Made by a program: the position numbers and the translations under genes. A stretch of 16,405 bases of DNA. Source: Spirochaetota bacterium (GTDB lineage Bacteria > Spirochaetota > Spirochaetia > DSM-27196 > PWMO01). The notes below the pieces were generated by a model. That model did not search any database. It was given only the letters and a program-made list of their open reading frames with translations, and had not been told where the DNA came from. Of this stretch, positions 7,340 through 14,068 are shown in pieces (positions within the stretch are counted from its first letter, which is position 1; the number at the start of each line of letters is the position of its first letter). The DNA is taken from NCBI GenBank assembly GCA_009908735.1, contig JAAAOR010000143.1, positions 1 through 16,405 of the forward strand. Direction: 5' to 3'.

Positions 7340-8841
7340 TTCATCGCCTCTATCTGCTCCGGAAGCGCCCCGACGTATCGAGCGAGCTCCGCGGCTGTGA
7401 CTTTGTGGGTTCGCACGTGGAGCTCGGTTCTGCAGTACCTGCACCGGATTCGTCCGTCTTCGGCGTAGAACTTGGGCGGCACATCCTCGGGAACCACTCG
7501 CGTGACGCAGTTTTCGTTCTCGCAGAGCAAATACACGAACTTTTCCACCACATGCCCGCCTCTGATGTAGTTGATCGTCGGCTCGGGAGAGATGAGCGCG
7601 ATGTGCTTCAGGTCGCGCTCGGAGAACTCCTCGAGATCCGTCTTGAGGAAGGGATTGCGCTTTTCCTTTATACTCGCGGTGATACAGGTGTAGCCGCGAT
7701 TCTCGAGGGAAAGCGCTTCGTCCACCGTCTTGCGGCTGCCGGGAAGGAGATGATCGACGACGGTACCGGTGTGGATCCGGTCGATGAACATACGCCTCTC
7801 GGTCTCGCCCTCGATAGTACGCTGCAGGCGGTTGTTGCCGAACTCAAGGTCCGGCACAAGCTCCCCCTCGTAGCGGATATACCCGTCGTGGTTAAGGATC
7901 TCGTAGAGGAGGGCCTTGCGTAGGAAAATGCCGAACTCCGCCTGCCGAAAGAAAGCCTGGGCGGCGTGGAAGTACACACGATGGTCGATCTCGGCAACCT
8001 CACTGTTCACCGGCAGCGGATGGAGGACCTTGACGTCGAAGCCGTCCACTTTCTCAACATCGATGCGGTACTTGCCCATCATCTCGGAGATCTCGCGGTC
8101 GGACACGCCCGGCATGCGCTCGAGCTGCGGCCGGGTCATGTAGTAATACCTGACGCCGGCCATGACATCGCGAACGGTGTCTTCTCGAGTAACCGTGACC
8201 CCGCGCGAGCGGAGAAGGTCTACGAGATCCGCGGGCATCCCGAGAAAATCCTCGGCAGCCCAGCGAATGGTAATGCTCTCGAAGTGGGAGAGGGCAAGGC
8301 TCAGCGAGCGAATCGTACGACCATGAGAGAGGTCCCCTCCGAAGCCGATAGAGAGGCCGTCGAGGGTACCGTCGTTGAGAACGTAGAGCGTGAGAAGGTC
8401 GAGCAGCGCCTGCGTGGGATGCTCGTTCTTCCCGTCGCCGCCGTTTATGACCGGAATGCGCGCAACGTCTGCGGCCCACTGCAGCGAGCCATCGAGGGGA
8501 TGTCGCATTACCACAACGTCGAAGTGATTCGCACCCATCATAGTGATGGTGTCCCGGATGGTCTCCTTCTTCATGACGGAGGTGCCCTCGGCGCCTGAAA
8601 AGCCGTCGCTGAGCCCGCCGAGCTCCCGAATGGCGGTGTGGAAACTAGTGCGCGTCCGGGTTGAGGGCTCATAGAACATCGAGGCGAGACTGCGTCCGGC
8701 GAGCACCGAGGCGAGCGCATGCCGCTCGCCCGCCTTCTCCTTATCGTACATCATCGCGCCGACCCGGCAGAGGTGGAGAATCTCGTCGCGCGAAAAGTCG
8801 GTGATAGAGATGACGTCGCGGTTGGTCAGATCAACTGGCAT
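7336..8841 (-). CDS. pyrBI: Aspartate carbamoyltransferase, catalytic-regulatory fusion (PyrB-PyrI)
   Basis: Joins carbamoyl phosphate and aspartate, the committed step of pyrimidine synthesis. The 501-residue chain has the catalytic part at about 1-315: carbamoyl-phosphate site SMFYEPSTRTRTSF (54-67), SVMKKET loop (88-94), RHPLDG (113-118), GGDGKNEHPTQALLDL (134-149), and LHPLP (273-277). Residues about 348-480 are a PyrI regulatory domain: HTGTVVDHL (357-365), EPTINYI near 420, and a zinc site of four cysteines (440, 445, 467, 470). In enteric bacteria these are two proteins; the fused form is known from Thermotoga. All catalytic and zinc residues are present, so allosteric control by nucleotides is plausible. 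A GCAGG ribosome site precedes ATG 8841. It heads block 1. Confidence 0.96.
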   Translation of the reverse strand: MPVDLTNRDVISITDFSRDEILHLCRVGAMMYDKEKAGERHALASVLAGRSLASMFYEPSTRTRTSFHTAIRELGGLSDGFSGAEGTSVMKKETIRDTITMMGANHFDVVVMRHPLDGSLQWAADVARIPVINGGDGKNEHPTQALLDLLTLYVLNDGTLDGLSIGFGGDLSHGRTIRSLSLALSHFESITIRWAAEDFLGMPADLVDLLRSRGVTVTREDTVRDVMAGVRYYYMTRPQLERMPGVSDREISEMMGKYRIDVEKVDGFDVKVLHPLPVNSEVAEIDHRVYFHAAQAFFRQAEFGIFLRKALLYEILNHDGYIRYEGELVPDLEFGNNRLQRTIEGETERRMFIDRIHTGTVVDHLLPGSRKTVDEALSLENRGYTCITASIKEKRNPFLKTDLEEFSERDLKHIALISPEPTINYIRGGHVVEKFVYLLCENENCVTRVVPEDVPPKFYAEDGRIRCRYCRTELHVRTHKVTAAELARYVGALPEQIEAMK

Positions 8842-8865
8842 AGTTCTTGGACCTGCTTGCGCATC

Positions 8866-8894
8866 TGGTTAGCACAGGCACTTGAGAATTGCAA
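8866..8894 (-). promoter_or_regulatory. Candidate promoter of pyrBI
   Basis: Minus-strand TTGCAA (8894-8889), a 17-nt spacer and TAACCA (8871-8866) with TGC before it. The start point would be near 8859, leaving an 18-nt leader with an AGG ribosome site. It shares GCCTGTGCTA at the same position with the pyrE promoter. A strong hairpin and a 14-bp tandem repeat lie just upstream. Confidence 0.5.
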
Positions 8895-8896
8895 GC

Positions 8897-8922
8897 CCGG
8901 CGCGACGGTCCGACCGCGCCGG
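8897..8922. repeat. Inverted repeat between divergent promoters
   Basis: CCGGCGCG (8897-8904) and CGCGCCGG (8915-8922) are perfect 8-bp arms around a 10-nt centre, itself holding GTC/GAC. It lies 2 bp upstream of the pyrBI -35 box and could be an operator for either divergent gene. Confidence 0.5.
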
Positions 8923-8948
8923 ATCGACGTCGGCGGATCGACGTCGGC
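8921..8948. repeat. Perfect 14-bp tandem repeat
   Basis: GGATCGACGTCGGC occurs twice head-to-tail (8921-8934, 8935-8948). Each copy contains the palindrome CGACGTCG, so the pair could bind two dimers side by side. It sits in the 161-bp gap between the divergent pyrBI and the 66-residue gene. Confidence 0.7.
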
Positions 8949-8990
8949 AGTGGAAGGTCAGATCGCCTTTCCGCAAAGCCGAGCCTGAGC

Positions 8991-8996
8991 TATAAT
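8991..8996 (+). promoter_or_regulatory. Consensus -10 box of the 66-residue gene
   Basis: A perfect TATAAT ends 6 nt before the ATG at 9003, so transcription is expected to start at or within a base or two of the A of the start codon. The -35 region is weak (TTTCCG, 17 nt upstream). No useful ribosome site fits. Confidence 0.55.
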
Positions 8997-9002
8997 GACA
9001 GG

Positions 9003-9203
9003 ATGAGTAGCGGTGACACTTCGATCGAGCGAATCGGCGAGTTCCTGCGCCGCATTGGAGCATTGACCAACGAGCAGGTCGAACACATTCTTGCGGTACA
9101 GCGCGAGACTCCGGACAAGAAGTTCGGGCAAGTAGCCGTAGAGCTCGGTTACATACGCGAGGAGCTCATCACCCGGTTCCTCTCCTCCCACCAGGCCGGC
9201 TGA
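9003..9203 (+). CDS. Small stand-alone GspE/MshE N-terminal-like domain protein
   Basis: A 66-residue protein of unproven function. Its pattern IGEFLRRIGALTNEQVEHILAVQ followed by KFGQVAVELGYIREELITRFL resembles the N-terminal domain of GspE/PilB/MshE secretion and pilus ATPases (T2SSE_N/MshEN), where LGxxLxxxGxI repeats form a small helical fold. Some such domains bind cyclic di-GMP, but the longer motif needed for that is not complete here. No ATPase domain follows: the frame ends at 9203. Start ATG 9003 is chosen because TATAAT lies just upstream and the upstream in-frame extension is low-complexity repeat. It may be co-transcribed with the ketopantoate reductase gene 69 bp downstream. Confidence 0.7.
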   Translation: MSSGDTSIERIGEFLRRIGALTNEQVEHILAVQRETPDKKFGQVAVELGYIREELITRFLSSHQAG

Positions 9204-9272
9204 AGGAGCTGGGGCGGCTCAAGCTTCACAGCGACCCACTTCACAGCATCGCGCTTTAAAGGAGTACCATCA

Positions 9273-10055
9273 ATGCAGGAGATTCGAGAAATAGCCGTCA
9301 TCGGCGCCGGGGCAATCGGCGCGGTCTATGGGAGCCTGCTGCACGCGGCCTACCCGGGGCGGGTGCGTTTTGTCGCCGACAGGGCACGGGCGGAGCGCCT
9401 TGCCGGGGCGGGCGTCGTCGTAAACGGCGTCTCCCACGCGGTGCCCGCGGTAAGCCCGCAGACCTTCGAGGTGCAGCCCGACCTCATCCTCTTGGCGGTG
9501 AAGTACCATCATCTTTCCGCCGCCATGGAGCTGATAGAGGAAATCCGCAGCCCCGACACCATCGTACTGTCAATCTTGAATGGAATCGACAGCGAGGAAA
9601 TCATTGCCGGGCGTGTGGGTTGGGACCACGTTCTTTACGGCATGGCACTTGCCATCGACGCGGTGCGGATGCTGTGGTGGAAGTTCATGATCAATATAGG
9701 GATGAACCAGATTTCCGCGGTGCTCGGTGCACCCTATCGGGAGTTCCAGGAGAACGATCACGCCCGAGCTCTCATCGACAGGGCCATGGGCGAGTGCGTT
9801 GCAGTGGCGCGGGCTGAAGGCATTGAGCTCAGCGACGCGGATATTACCCGCTGGCACGATGTTCTCCAGCGCCTAGCCCCGGAGGGCAAGACCTCCATGC
9901 TCCAGGATATCGAGGCGGGTCGAAAGACCGAGGTTGAGATGCTTGCCGGGCAGCTCACCGAGCGGGCGGCGCGGCATGGCATCGAAGCACACTGCAATGA
10001 AGCCCTCTTTCACATGATCAAAGTATACGAGGCCCGCTCCGGCGCAGTATCCTAA
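9273..10055 (+). CDS. panE: Ketopantoate reductase (PanE/ApbA) homologue with internal deletion
   Basis: PanE reduces 2-ketopantoate to pantoate with NADPH in pantothenate/CoA synthesis. Seen here: NADPH loop AVIGAGAIGAVYG (8-20), LLAVKYH (73-79), ILNG with Asn103, the catalytic-lysine segment LWWKFMINIGMNQISAVL (Lys137), and MLQDIEAGRKTEVE in the C-terminal domain (Glu220). The length is 260 residues against about 290-315 for the family. The shortfall falls at one place: AIDAVR (127-132) runs straight into MLWWKF, so about 45 residues normally between these blocks are missing without a frame break. The lost piece is the end of the Rossmann domain and the linker to the helical domain. A good AAAGGAG ribosome site precedes the ATG by 8 nt. 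ptsP follows after 4 nt. Confidence 0.85.
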   Translation: MQEIREIAVIGAGAIGAVYGSLLHAAYPGRVRFVADRARAERLAGAGVVVNGVSHAVPAVSPQTFEVQPDLILLAVKYHHLSAAMELIEEIRSPDTIVLSILNGIDSEEIIAGRVGWDHVLYGMALAIDAVRMLWWKFMINIGMNQISAVLGAPYREFQENDHARALIDRAMGECVAVARAEGIELSDADITRWHDVLQRLAPEGKTSMLQDIEAGRKTEVEMLAGQLTERAARHGIEAHCNEALFHMIKVYEARSGAVS

Positions 10056-10059
10056 TCCT

Positions 10060-12309
10060 ATGGCGATCATCATGGATGAAGAGAGACTGCGTGCGCTGCT
10101 GACCGATCTTTGGAACCTTTTCGAGCGAGTTTACAATCTCGACGAATCGCTGCAAGGGCTAGTTGATCTACTCGGCGAGCGAGTCGGCGCAGACCTTGTT
10201 GCTGCATATCTCTTTCACGAGCGCGGACGGGAGCTCCGGGTGCATGCCGCGAGCGGGTCGGTGCCGGATCACCCTATTCCGGCTAGGCTGCCGCCGACCG
10301 AGGGGGCTGTCGCTGAGGCGTTCTCCCGGCACAGTACGGTATCCGACACCGATGATGTGCCCGGCGGGCCGCTGCCGCGAGAGGACCTACCGGGTTTTCT
10401 TGTCGTACCACTGCAACGTGGCAGGGTCAAGCTTGGTGTCCTCATCATGCAACGCAGTACCCGGGGGGGCTTCACCGCCGAACTCGCGCGCGGATTGCGC
10501 AGCCTGGGTTCCCATCTTGCTTCCACTGTCGACAGTGTAACGGCGTTCACCGACCTCCCTGAGGAGCGCCAACCGGCCCAGGCGGCCGAACAAGAGGAGC
10601 CGGAGGCAGCGCTCGTCTATGGCCGGATTGCGGCCCCTGGGACGGCGGTCGGTCGGGCGGTTCTACTCGACCAGGCATGGAGCCCAGATGGGAACGAAAC
10701 GGCGGACACCGAGCCGCCGTCGGAAGAGAGCAGTGAAGAGGCTGGTTCCCGGCTGGACGTAGCGCTCGCCGCGAGCGAAAAACAACTGGAACAGCTGAAG
10801 CAGGATGCCGAAGCTCGTTTGTCGGAGCTCGCTTCGGTAATTTTCACTTCTCACATCCTTATGCTTCACGATGAGCACTTCTCCGGACGCATGCGCACGC
10901 GCGTCGCCGAGGGCCATTCCCCGCGTCGCGCGGTTATCGACACGGTGAACCACTACGTGGAGGTCTTTTCCTCCATGCAGGAGGCCCGCTTCGGCGAGAA
11001 AGTGCAGGACGTTCAAGACCTCGGCCACCGCATACTTGCGAACCTCGACCAGCGCGAAGGTGAACCGACAGACTACAACGACCAGATCGTCATCGCCCGC
11101 AACATTTTTCCCTCGGAGCTCATGATGCTCGCAGCGCAGTCGGTTGAGGGTGTGGTATTCCTCGGAACCGGAGTCACCGCGCATATCGCTATCCTCGCGC
11201 AGTCGCTGGGACTTCCTGTCCTCATAACCGGCGATCCGTCCATCCTCTCGGTGCGCGCCGGCACGCTTCTTTACCTGGACGCGGATCACGGCGTACTCCA
11301 CATCGCGCCCAGCGACGCGGTGCTTACCGAAGCTCACGGCCAGGTCGCCGCCGAACAGGTATCGTCGCCGCTGACGACACAGTGCGGCACCCGGGTCTAC
11401 GTGATGGCCAATGTCAACATCATGAGAGACGCCGCGACCGCACGCGATCACGCCGCCGACGGCATCGGCCTCTACCGGAGCGAGTTTCCCTTTATCATTC
11501 GAAACGACTTCCCCTCCGAGGACGAGCAGTACCAGATCTACCGCACGATCGTGCAGCAGATGCCGCAGCACGAGGTAGTGCTTCGCACCGCCGACATAGG
11601 CGGCGACAAGCTTGTCGACGGATCTTCACCCGAGGAGCAGAATCCGTTTCTCGGCGTGCGCGGTATCCGCTTTTCCCTGGCCAATCGTGATTTGTTCCGC
11701 GACCAGATTCGCGCCATGCTCCGCGCCGGCTACGATTCGGACCTCCACATCATGTTCCCCATGGTTTCTTCGGTAGACGAGGTGGAGGCCGGGCGAGAGG
11801 AGGTAGATCACTGCATAGCCGACCTCTCGCGCGAGGGCATTCGCCACAACGCCACCCCGAAGATCGGCGCGATGATTGAGCTCCCCTCGGCGGTCGAGGC
11901 GATAGAGGATCTTGCGGCCATGAGCGATTTCCTCTCTATCGGCAGCAACGACCTTGTCATGTATCTGCTTGCAGTGGACCGCACCAACGAGCGTCTGAGC
12001 GATCTCTACCGCGACTACCACCCGGCGGTGCTCAAGGTGCACAAAAGGATAGTCGACGGCGTCGGTGAAAGGCTCGATCATCTCTCGGTGTGCGGAGACA
12101 GCGCAGCGAGCCCGGTGATGCTTCCCTTCTATCTCGGCATCGGAATCCGACGATTCAGTGTCGCGCCGTCACGTATCCCGGAGCTCCGCCATCGGGTCGG
12201 GAATCTTACGATAGCGGAGGCGCAGCGCATAAGCGAGGAGATGCTCGCGATCCGGTCCATCCGCGATATGGAGCAGTACTTCGAGGAAGCTGTAGCGCCT
12301 GCAGGCTGA
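10060..12309 (+). CDS. ptsP: Phosphoenolpyruvate-protein phosphotransferase PtsP (enzyme I-Ntr, GAF domain)
   Basis: The first kinase-like component of the nitrogen phosphotransferase system: takes phosphate from PEP and passes it to an HPr/NPr protein. 749 residues. An N-terminal GAF sensor domain spans about 10-165; a swivelling phosphohistidine domain spans about 185-420 with GTGVTAHIAILA (His375); the PEP-binding barrel spans about 440-745 with GLYRSEF (470-476), RTADIGGDK (509-517), GVRGIRF (532-538), MIELPSAV (605-612), GSNDLVMYLLAVDRTN (628-643), and CGDSAA with Cys678. An acidic, Glu/Ser-rich insert (about 208-232) interrupts the region after the first strand of the His domain. ATG 10072 is an alternative start; neither has a good ribosome site, suggesting coupling to panE, which ends 4 nt earlier. 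No NPr or EIIA gene is in the window. Confidence 0.93.
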   Translation: MAIIMDEERLRALLTDLWNLFERVYNLDESLQGLVDLLGERVGADLVAAYLFHERGRELRVHAASGSVPDHPIPARLPPTEGAVAEAFSRHSTVSDTDDVPGGPLPREDLPGFLVVPLQRGRVKLGVLIMQRSTRGGFTAELARGLRSLGSHLASTVDSVTAFTDLPEERQPAQAAEQEEPEAALVYGRIAAPGTAVGRAVLLDQAWSPDGNETADTEPPSEESSEEAGSRLDVALAASEKQLEQLKQDAEARLSELASVIFTSHILMLHDEHFSGRMRTRVAEGHSPRRAVIDTVNHYVEVFSSMQEARFGEKVQDVQDLGHRILANLDQREGEPTDYNDQIVIARNIFPSELMMLAAQSVEGVVFLGTGVTAHIAILAQSLGLPVLITGDPSILSVRAGTLLYLDADHGVLHIAPSDAVLTEAHGQVAAEQVSSPLTTQCGTRVYVMANVNIMRDAATARDHAADGIGLYRSEFPFIIRNDFPSEDEQYQIYRTIVQQMPQHEVVLRTADIGGDKLVDGSSPEEQNPFLGVRGIRFSLANRDLFRDQIRAMLRAGYDSDLHIMFPMVSSVDEVEAGREEVDHCIADLSREGIRHNATPKIGAMIELPSAVEAIEDLAAMSDFLSIGSNDLVMYLLAVDRTNERLSDLYRDYHPAVLKVHKRIVDGVGERLDHLSVCGDSAASPVMLPFYLGIGIRRFSVAPSRIPELRHRVGNLTIAEAQRISEEMLAIRSIRDMEQYFEEAVAPAG

Positions 12310-12346
12310 TTTTTGGGGGTCTCATCACCCGGCGCTGGTTTGCCGG
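12294..12346 (+). terminator. Possible weak terminator after ptsP
   Basis: GCCTGCAGGC (12297-12306) with flanking AG/CT pairs can form a short stem over the ptsP stop codon, followed by T5 (12310-12314). A second stem CCGGC/GCCGG (12329-12333/12342-12346) follows without a T-tract. The stems are short, so this is only a candidate. Confidence 0.3.
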
Positions 12347-12380
12347 CGACACTCACTTGACCGCGACACTCACTTGACCG
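12347..12380 (+). repeat. Perfect 17-bp tandem duplication carrying -35 box
   Basis: CGACACTCACTTGACCG is present twice head-to-tail (12347-12363 and 12364-12380). Each copy has TTGACC. Only the second lies 17 nt from a -10-like TACAGT. Confidence 0.85.
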
Positions 12381-12402
12381 AGGTTACAACCGTTGCTACA
12401 GT
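12374..12402 (+). promoter_or_regulatory. Candidate promoter of the HAD-PAP2 pair
   Basis: TTGACC (12374-12379), a 17-nt spacer and TGC-TACAGT (-10 at 12397-12402, extended by TG). The -10 ends 9 nt before the GTG start at 12412, so the leader would be about 3 nt. Confidence 0.5.
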
Positions 12403-12411
12403 TCGCGGACC

Positions 12412-13071
12412 GTGGCAATCACCGCAGCCGTCTTCGACATGGACGGCATCATCTTCGACACCGAGCGCCTCTCCTTCGAAACCTTCAAGGAGGCCTCCGA
12501 GGAGGCAGGATGGGAGGTCTCCCACGAGGCATTTCTCGCAAGCATGGGACTTCCCCGCAGAAGCATTCCGCCCAAGCTCCTCGAGGTGCTCGGCAGCGGC
12601 TTTCCCGCAACGCAGGTGCTCGACCGCTCCTACGAGCTCCTCGAGTCCACCATCGAACGCCACGGCCCGCCGTTGAAAGCGGGCATTGAGGAAATTCTCG
12701 ACGCCATAGGGGAGCGGACGATTCCCGCTATCGTGGCTACATCCACCGACGCCGCCACTGCTCGCGCATACCTCGACACCGCCGGGCTGCTGCATCGTTT
12801 CATCGGTATAGTCGGCGGCGATCAGATCGAGAGAGGGAAACCCGAGCCGGACATTTTTCTACACGCCGCCGGGAAGCTCGAGACGACTCCCGAACGTGCA
12901 ATCGTCTTCGAGGACTCGACGAATGGTGTGCGCGCAGGCGCCGCCGCCGGCATGCGGGTCATCATGATCCCCGATTTCGTCGAGCCGTCTCCAGAGATCC
13001 GCGCCCTCGCCTTCCGGGTCATCCCCTCCCTCCATGAGGCCGCGGCGCTGCTCGATACCTTGCTTGCGTAG
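12412..13071 (+). CDS. HAD-superfamily phosphatase, beta-phosphoglucomutase-like
   Basis: A 219-residue soluble haloacid-dehalogenase-type phosphohydrolase or phosphomutase; the substrate is not predictable. All four HAD motifs are present: FDMDGIIFDTE (nucleophile Asp9, acid/base Asp11), VATST (Thr110/Ser111), RGKPEPDIF (Lys143), and FEDSTNGVRAG (Glu167-Asp168). The cap lies between motifs I and II, as in subclass IA (PGMB/Gph-like). The start is GTG at 12412; no ribosome site is seen, and the promoter-like TACAGT ends 9 nt upstream, which fits leaderless translation. It is followed after 13 bp by a PAP2 membrane phosphatase, so the two may form a small operon. Confidence 0.9.
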   Translation: MAITAAVFDMDGIIFDTERLSFETFKEASEEAGWEVSHEAFLASMGLPRRSIPPKLLEVLGSGFPATQVLDRSYELLESTIERHGPPLKAGIEEILDAIGERTIPAIVATSTDAATARAYLDTAGLLHRFIGIVGGDQIERGKPEPDIFLHAAGKLETTPERAIVFEDSTNGVRAGAAAGMRVIMIPDFVEPSPEIRALAFRVIPSLHEAAALLDTLLA

Positions 13072-13084
13072 GCGGAGCCTTGCG

Positions 13085-14068
13085 ATGAATCGCGTCATAC
13101 AACCTGTTAGGACCGTCCGCGCCGCCCGCGCCCTCCGCGAGCCCGTAGATATCACCTTCTACGCCGTGAACGGCTTTCTTGCGCTTATGAACCTGATCGT
13201 TGCCGTGGTCGGCCCGGCGGGTGACGCCGCCGTGTCGGGAGGGGCTGCGGCCACGAGCGGATCGGCGCGGCACGTTGCGGTAGCGGCGGCCTTTGCGGCG
13301 GCCTGCGCGCTTCCGACACTTCTGTCGACGCTCGAGGACCGCATTACCGGCCGGCTTGCGCGCGGGCTCACAACGCGGGTAATGCGTTTCGTGCGGACAT
13401 TCTACGTCCACGCATTCTACGGGCTCTACTTCGCTGAGGTAATTCTCCTGTCGCAGGCGGTGTGGGGGGCAACCTCCCTCGACGGGCTGCTTGCCGGCAT
13501 CGAGGAAACGCTATTCGGGTTTCAACCGGCTGTGGCGTTCTCCGAGGCGCTCTCCCATCTGCCGGCGGTAAACGAGCTCTTCTTCCTCGGCTATTTTTCC
13601 TACTATCTGATCCTCACAACCGGCTTTTGGATCATGTTCCTGCACGGTCGCGACGAGGCGGCGAGGCGTGCGGTGTTCATCACCATCACCTCGTTCGCCC
13701 TCCTCTACGTCTGGTACGTGTTTTTCCCCGTGCAGGGGCCGAAGTACTTCTTTGAAAGCCTCAACAGGAGCTGGTATAGCGAATTCGAGGGCTACGTTTT
13801 CGTGCCTCTCATGCGCGCGGTTTTCGACCGGATGACACTCGCGGGGGCGGCCTTCCCGTCCTCACACGTCGCGATCGGCCTCATCGCGGTACTGCTTCTG
13901 CGCCCCCACCTTCCGCGGCTGTTCCGCCTCTACCTCGCGTTCTTCGTGCTGCTGTGCGCGTCGACGGTGTACATCTACGCGCACTACGTACTGGACGTCA
14001 TCGCCGGTCTTGCGGTCGCGCCCGTACTCCTGTGGACCGCGAAACGGCTCTATCGCCGGGCGCAATGA
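13085..14068 (+). CDS. Aur1-like PAP2 membrane phosphatase
   Basis: An integral membrane protein of the PAP2 superfamily, 327 residues with about six hydrophobic segments (around 23-43, 64-82, 104-126, 164-186, 194-214, 262-320). The acid-phosphatase signature is visible: GPK near 218 in place of the first KxxxxxxRP block, AAFPSSH (Ser259, Ser260, His261), and YIYAHYVLDVIAG (His300, Asp304). The LFGFQPAVAFSE block near 143-154 resembles the Aur1/IPC-synthase-like (PAP2_3) branch rather than the classical undecaprenyl-PP phosphatases. Likely acts on a lipid phosphate or head group; the substrate is unknown. ATG 13085 was chosen over an upstream frame at 13034 (overlapping the HAD gene) because GGAG lies 8 nt upstream. 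Its stop abuts the convergent ilvC stop. Confidence 0.88.
   Translation: MNRVIQPVRTVRAARALREPVDITFYAVNGFLALMNLIVAVVGPAGDAAVSGGAAATSGSARHVAVAAAFAAACALPTLLSTLEDRITGRLARGLTTRVMRFVRTFYVHAFYGLYFAEVILLSQAVWGATSLDGLLAGIEETLFGFQPAVAFSEALSHLPAVNELFFLGYFSYYLILTTGFWIMFLHGRDEAARRAVFITITSFALLYVWYVFFPVQGPKYFFESLNRSWYSEFEGYVFVPLMRAVFDRMTLAGAAFPSSHVAIGLIAVLLLRPHLPRLFRLYLAFFVLLCASTVYIYAHYVLDVIAGLAVAPVLLWTAKRLYRRAQ

Noticed and set aside
7340..7444. 35-residue extension of the TRAP binding protein
   Set aside because: It overlaps pyrBI and would bury the signal peptide; GTG 7339 places the signal peptide at the N-terminus.
9224..9247. CTTCACAGC repeated 15 bp apart before panE
   Set aside because: Too short to separate from chance and not placed at a promoter-like site.
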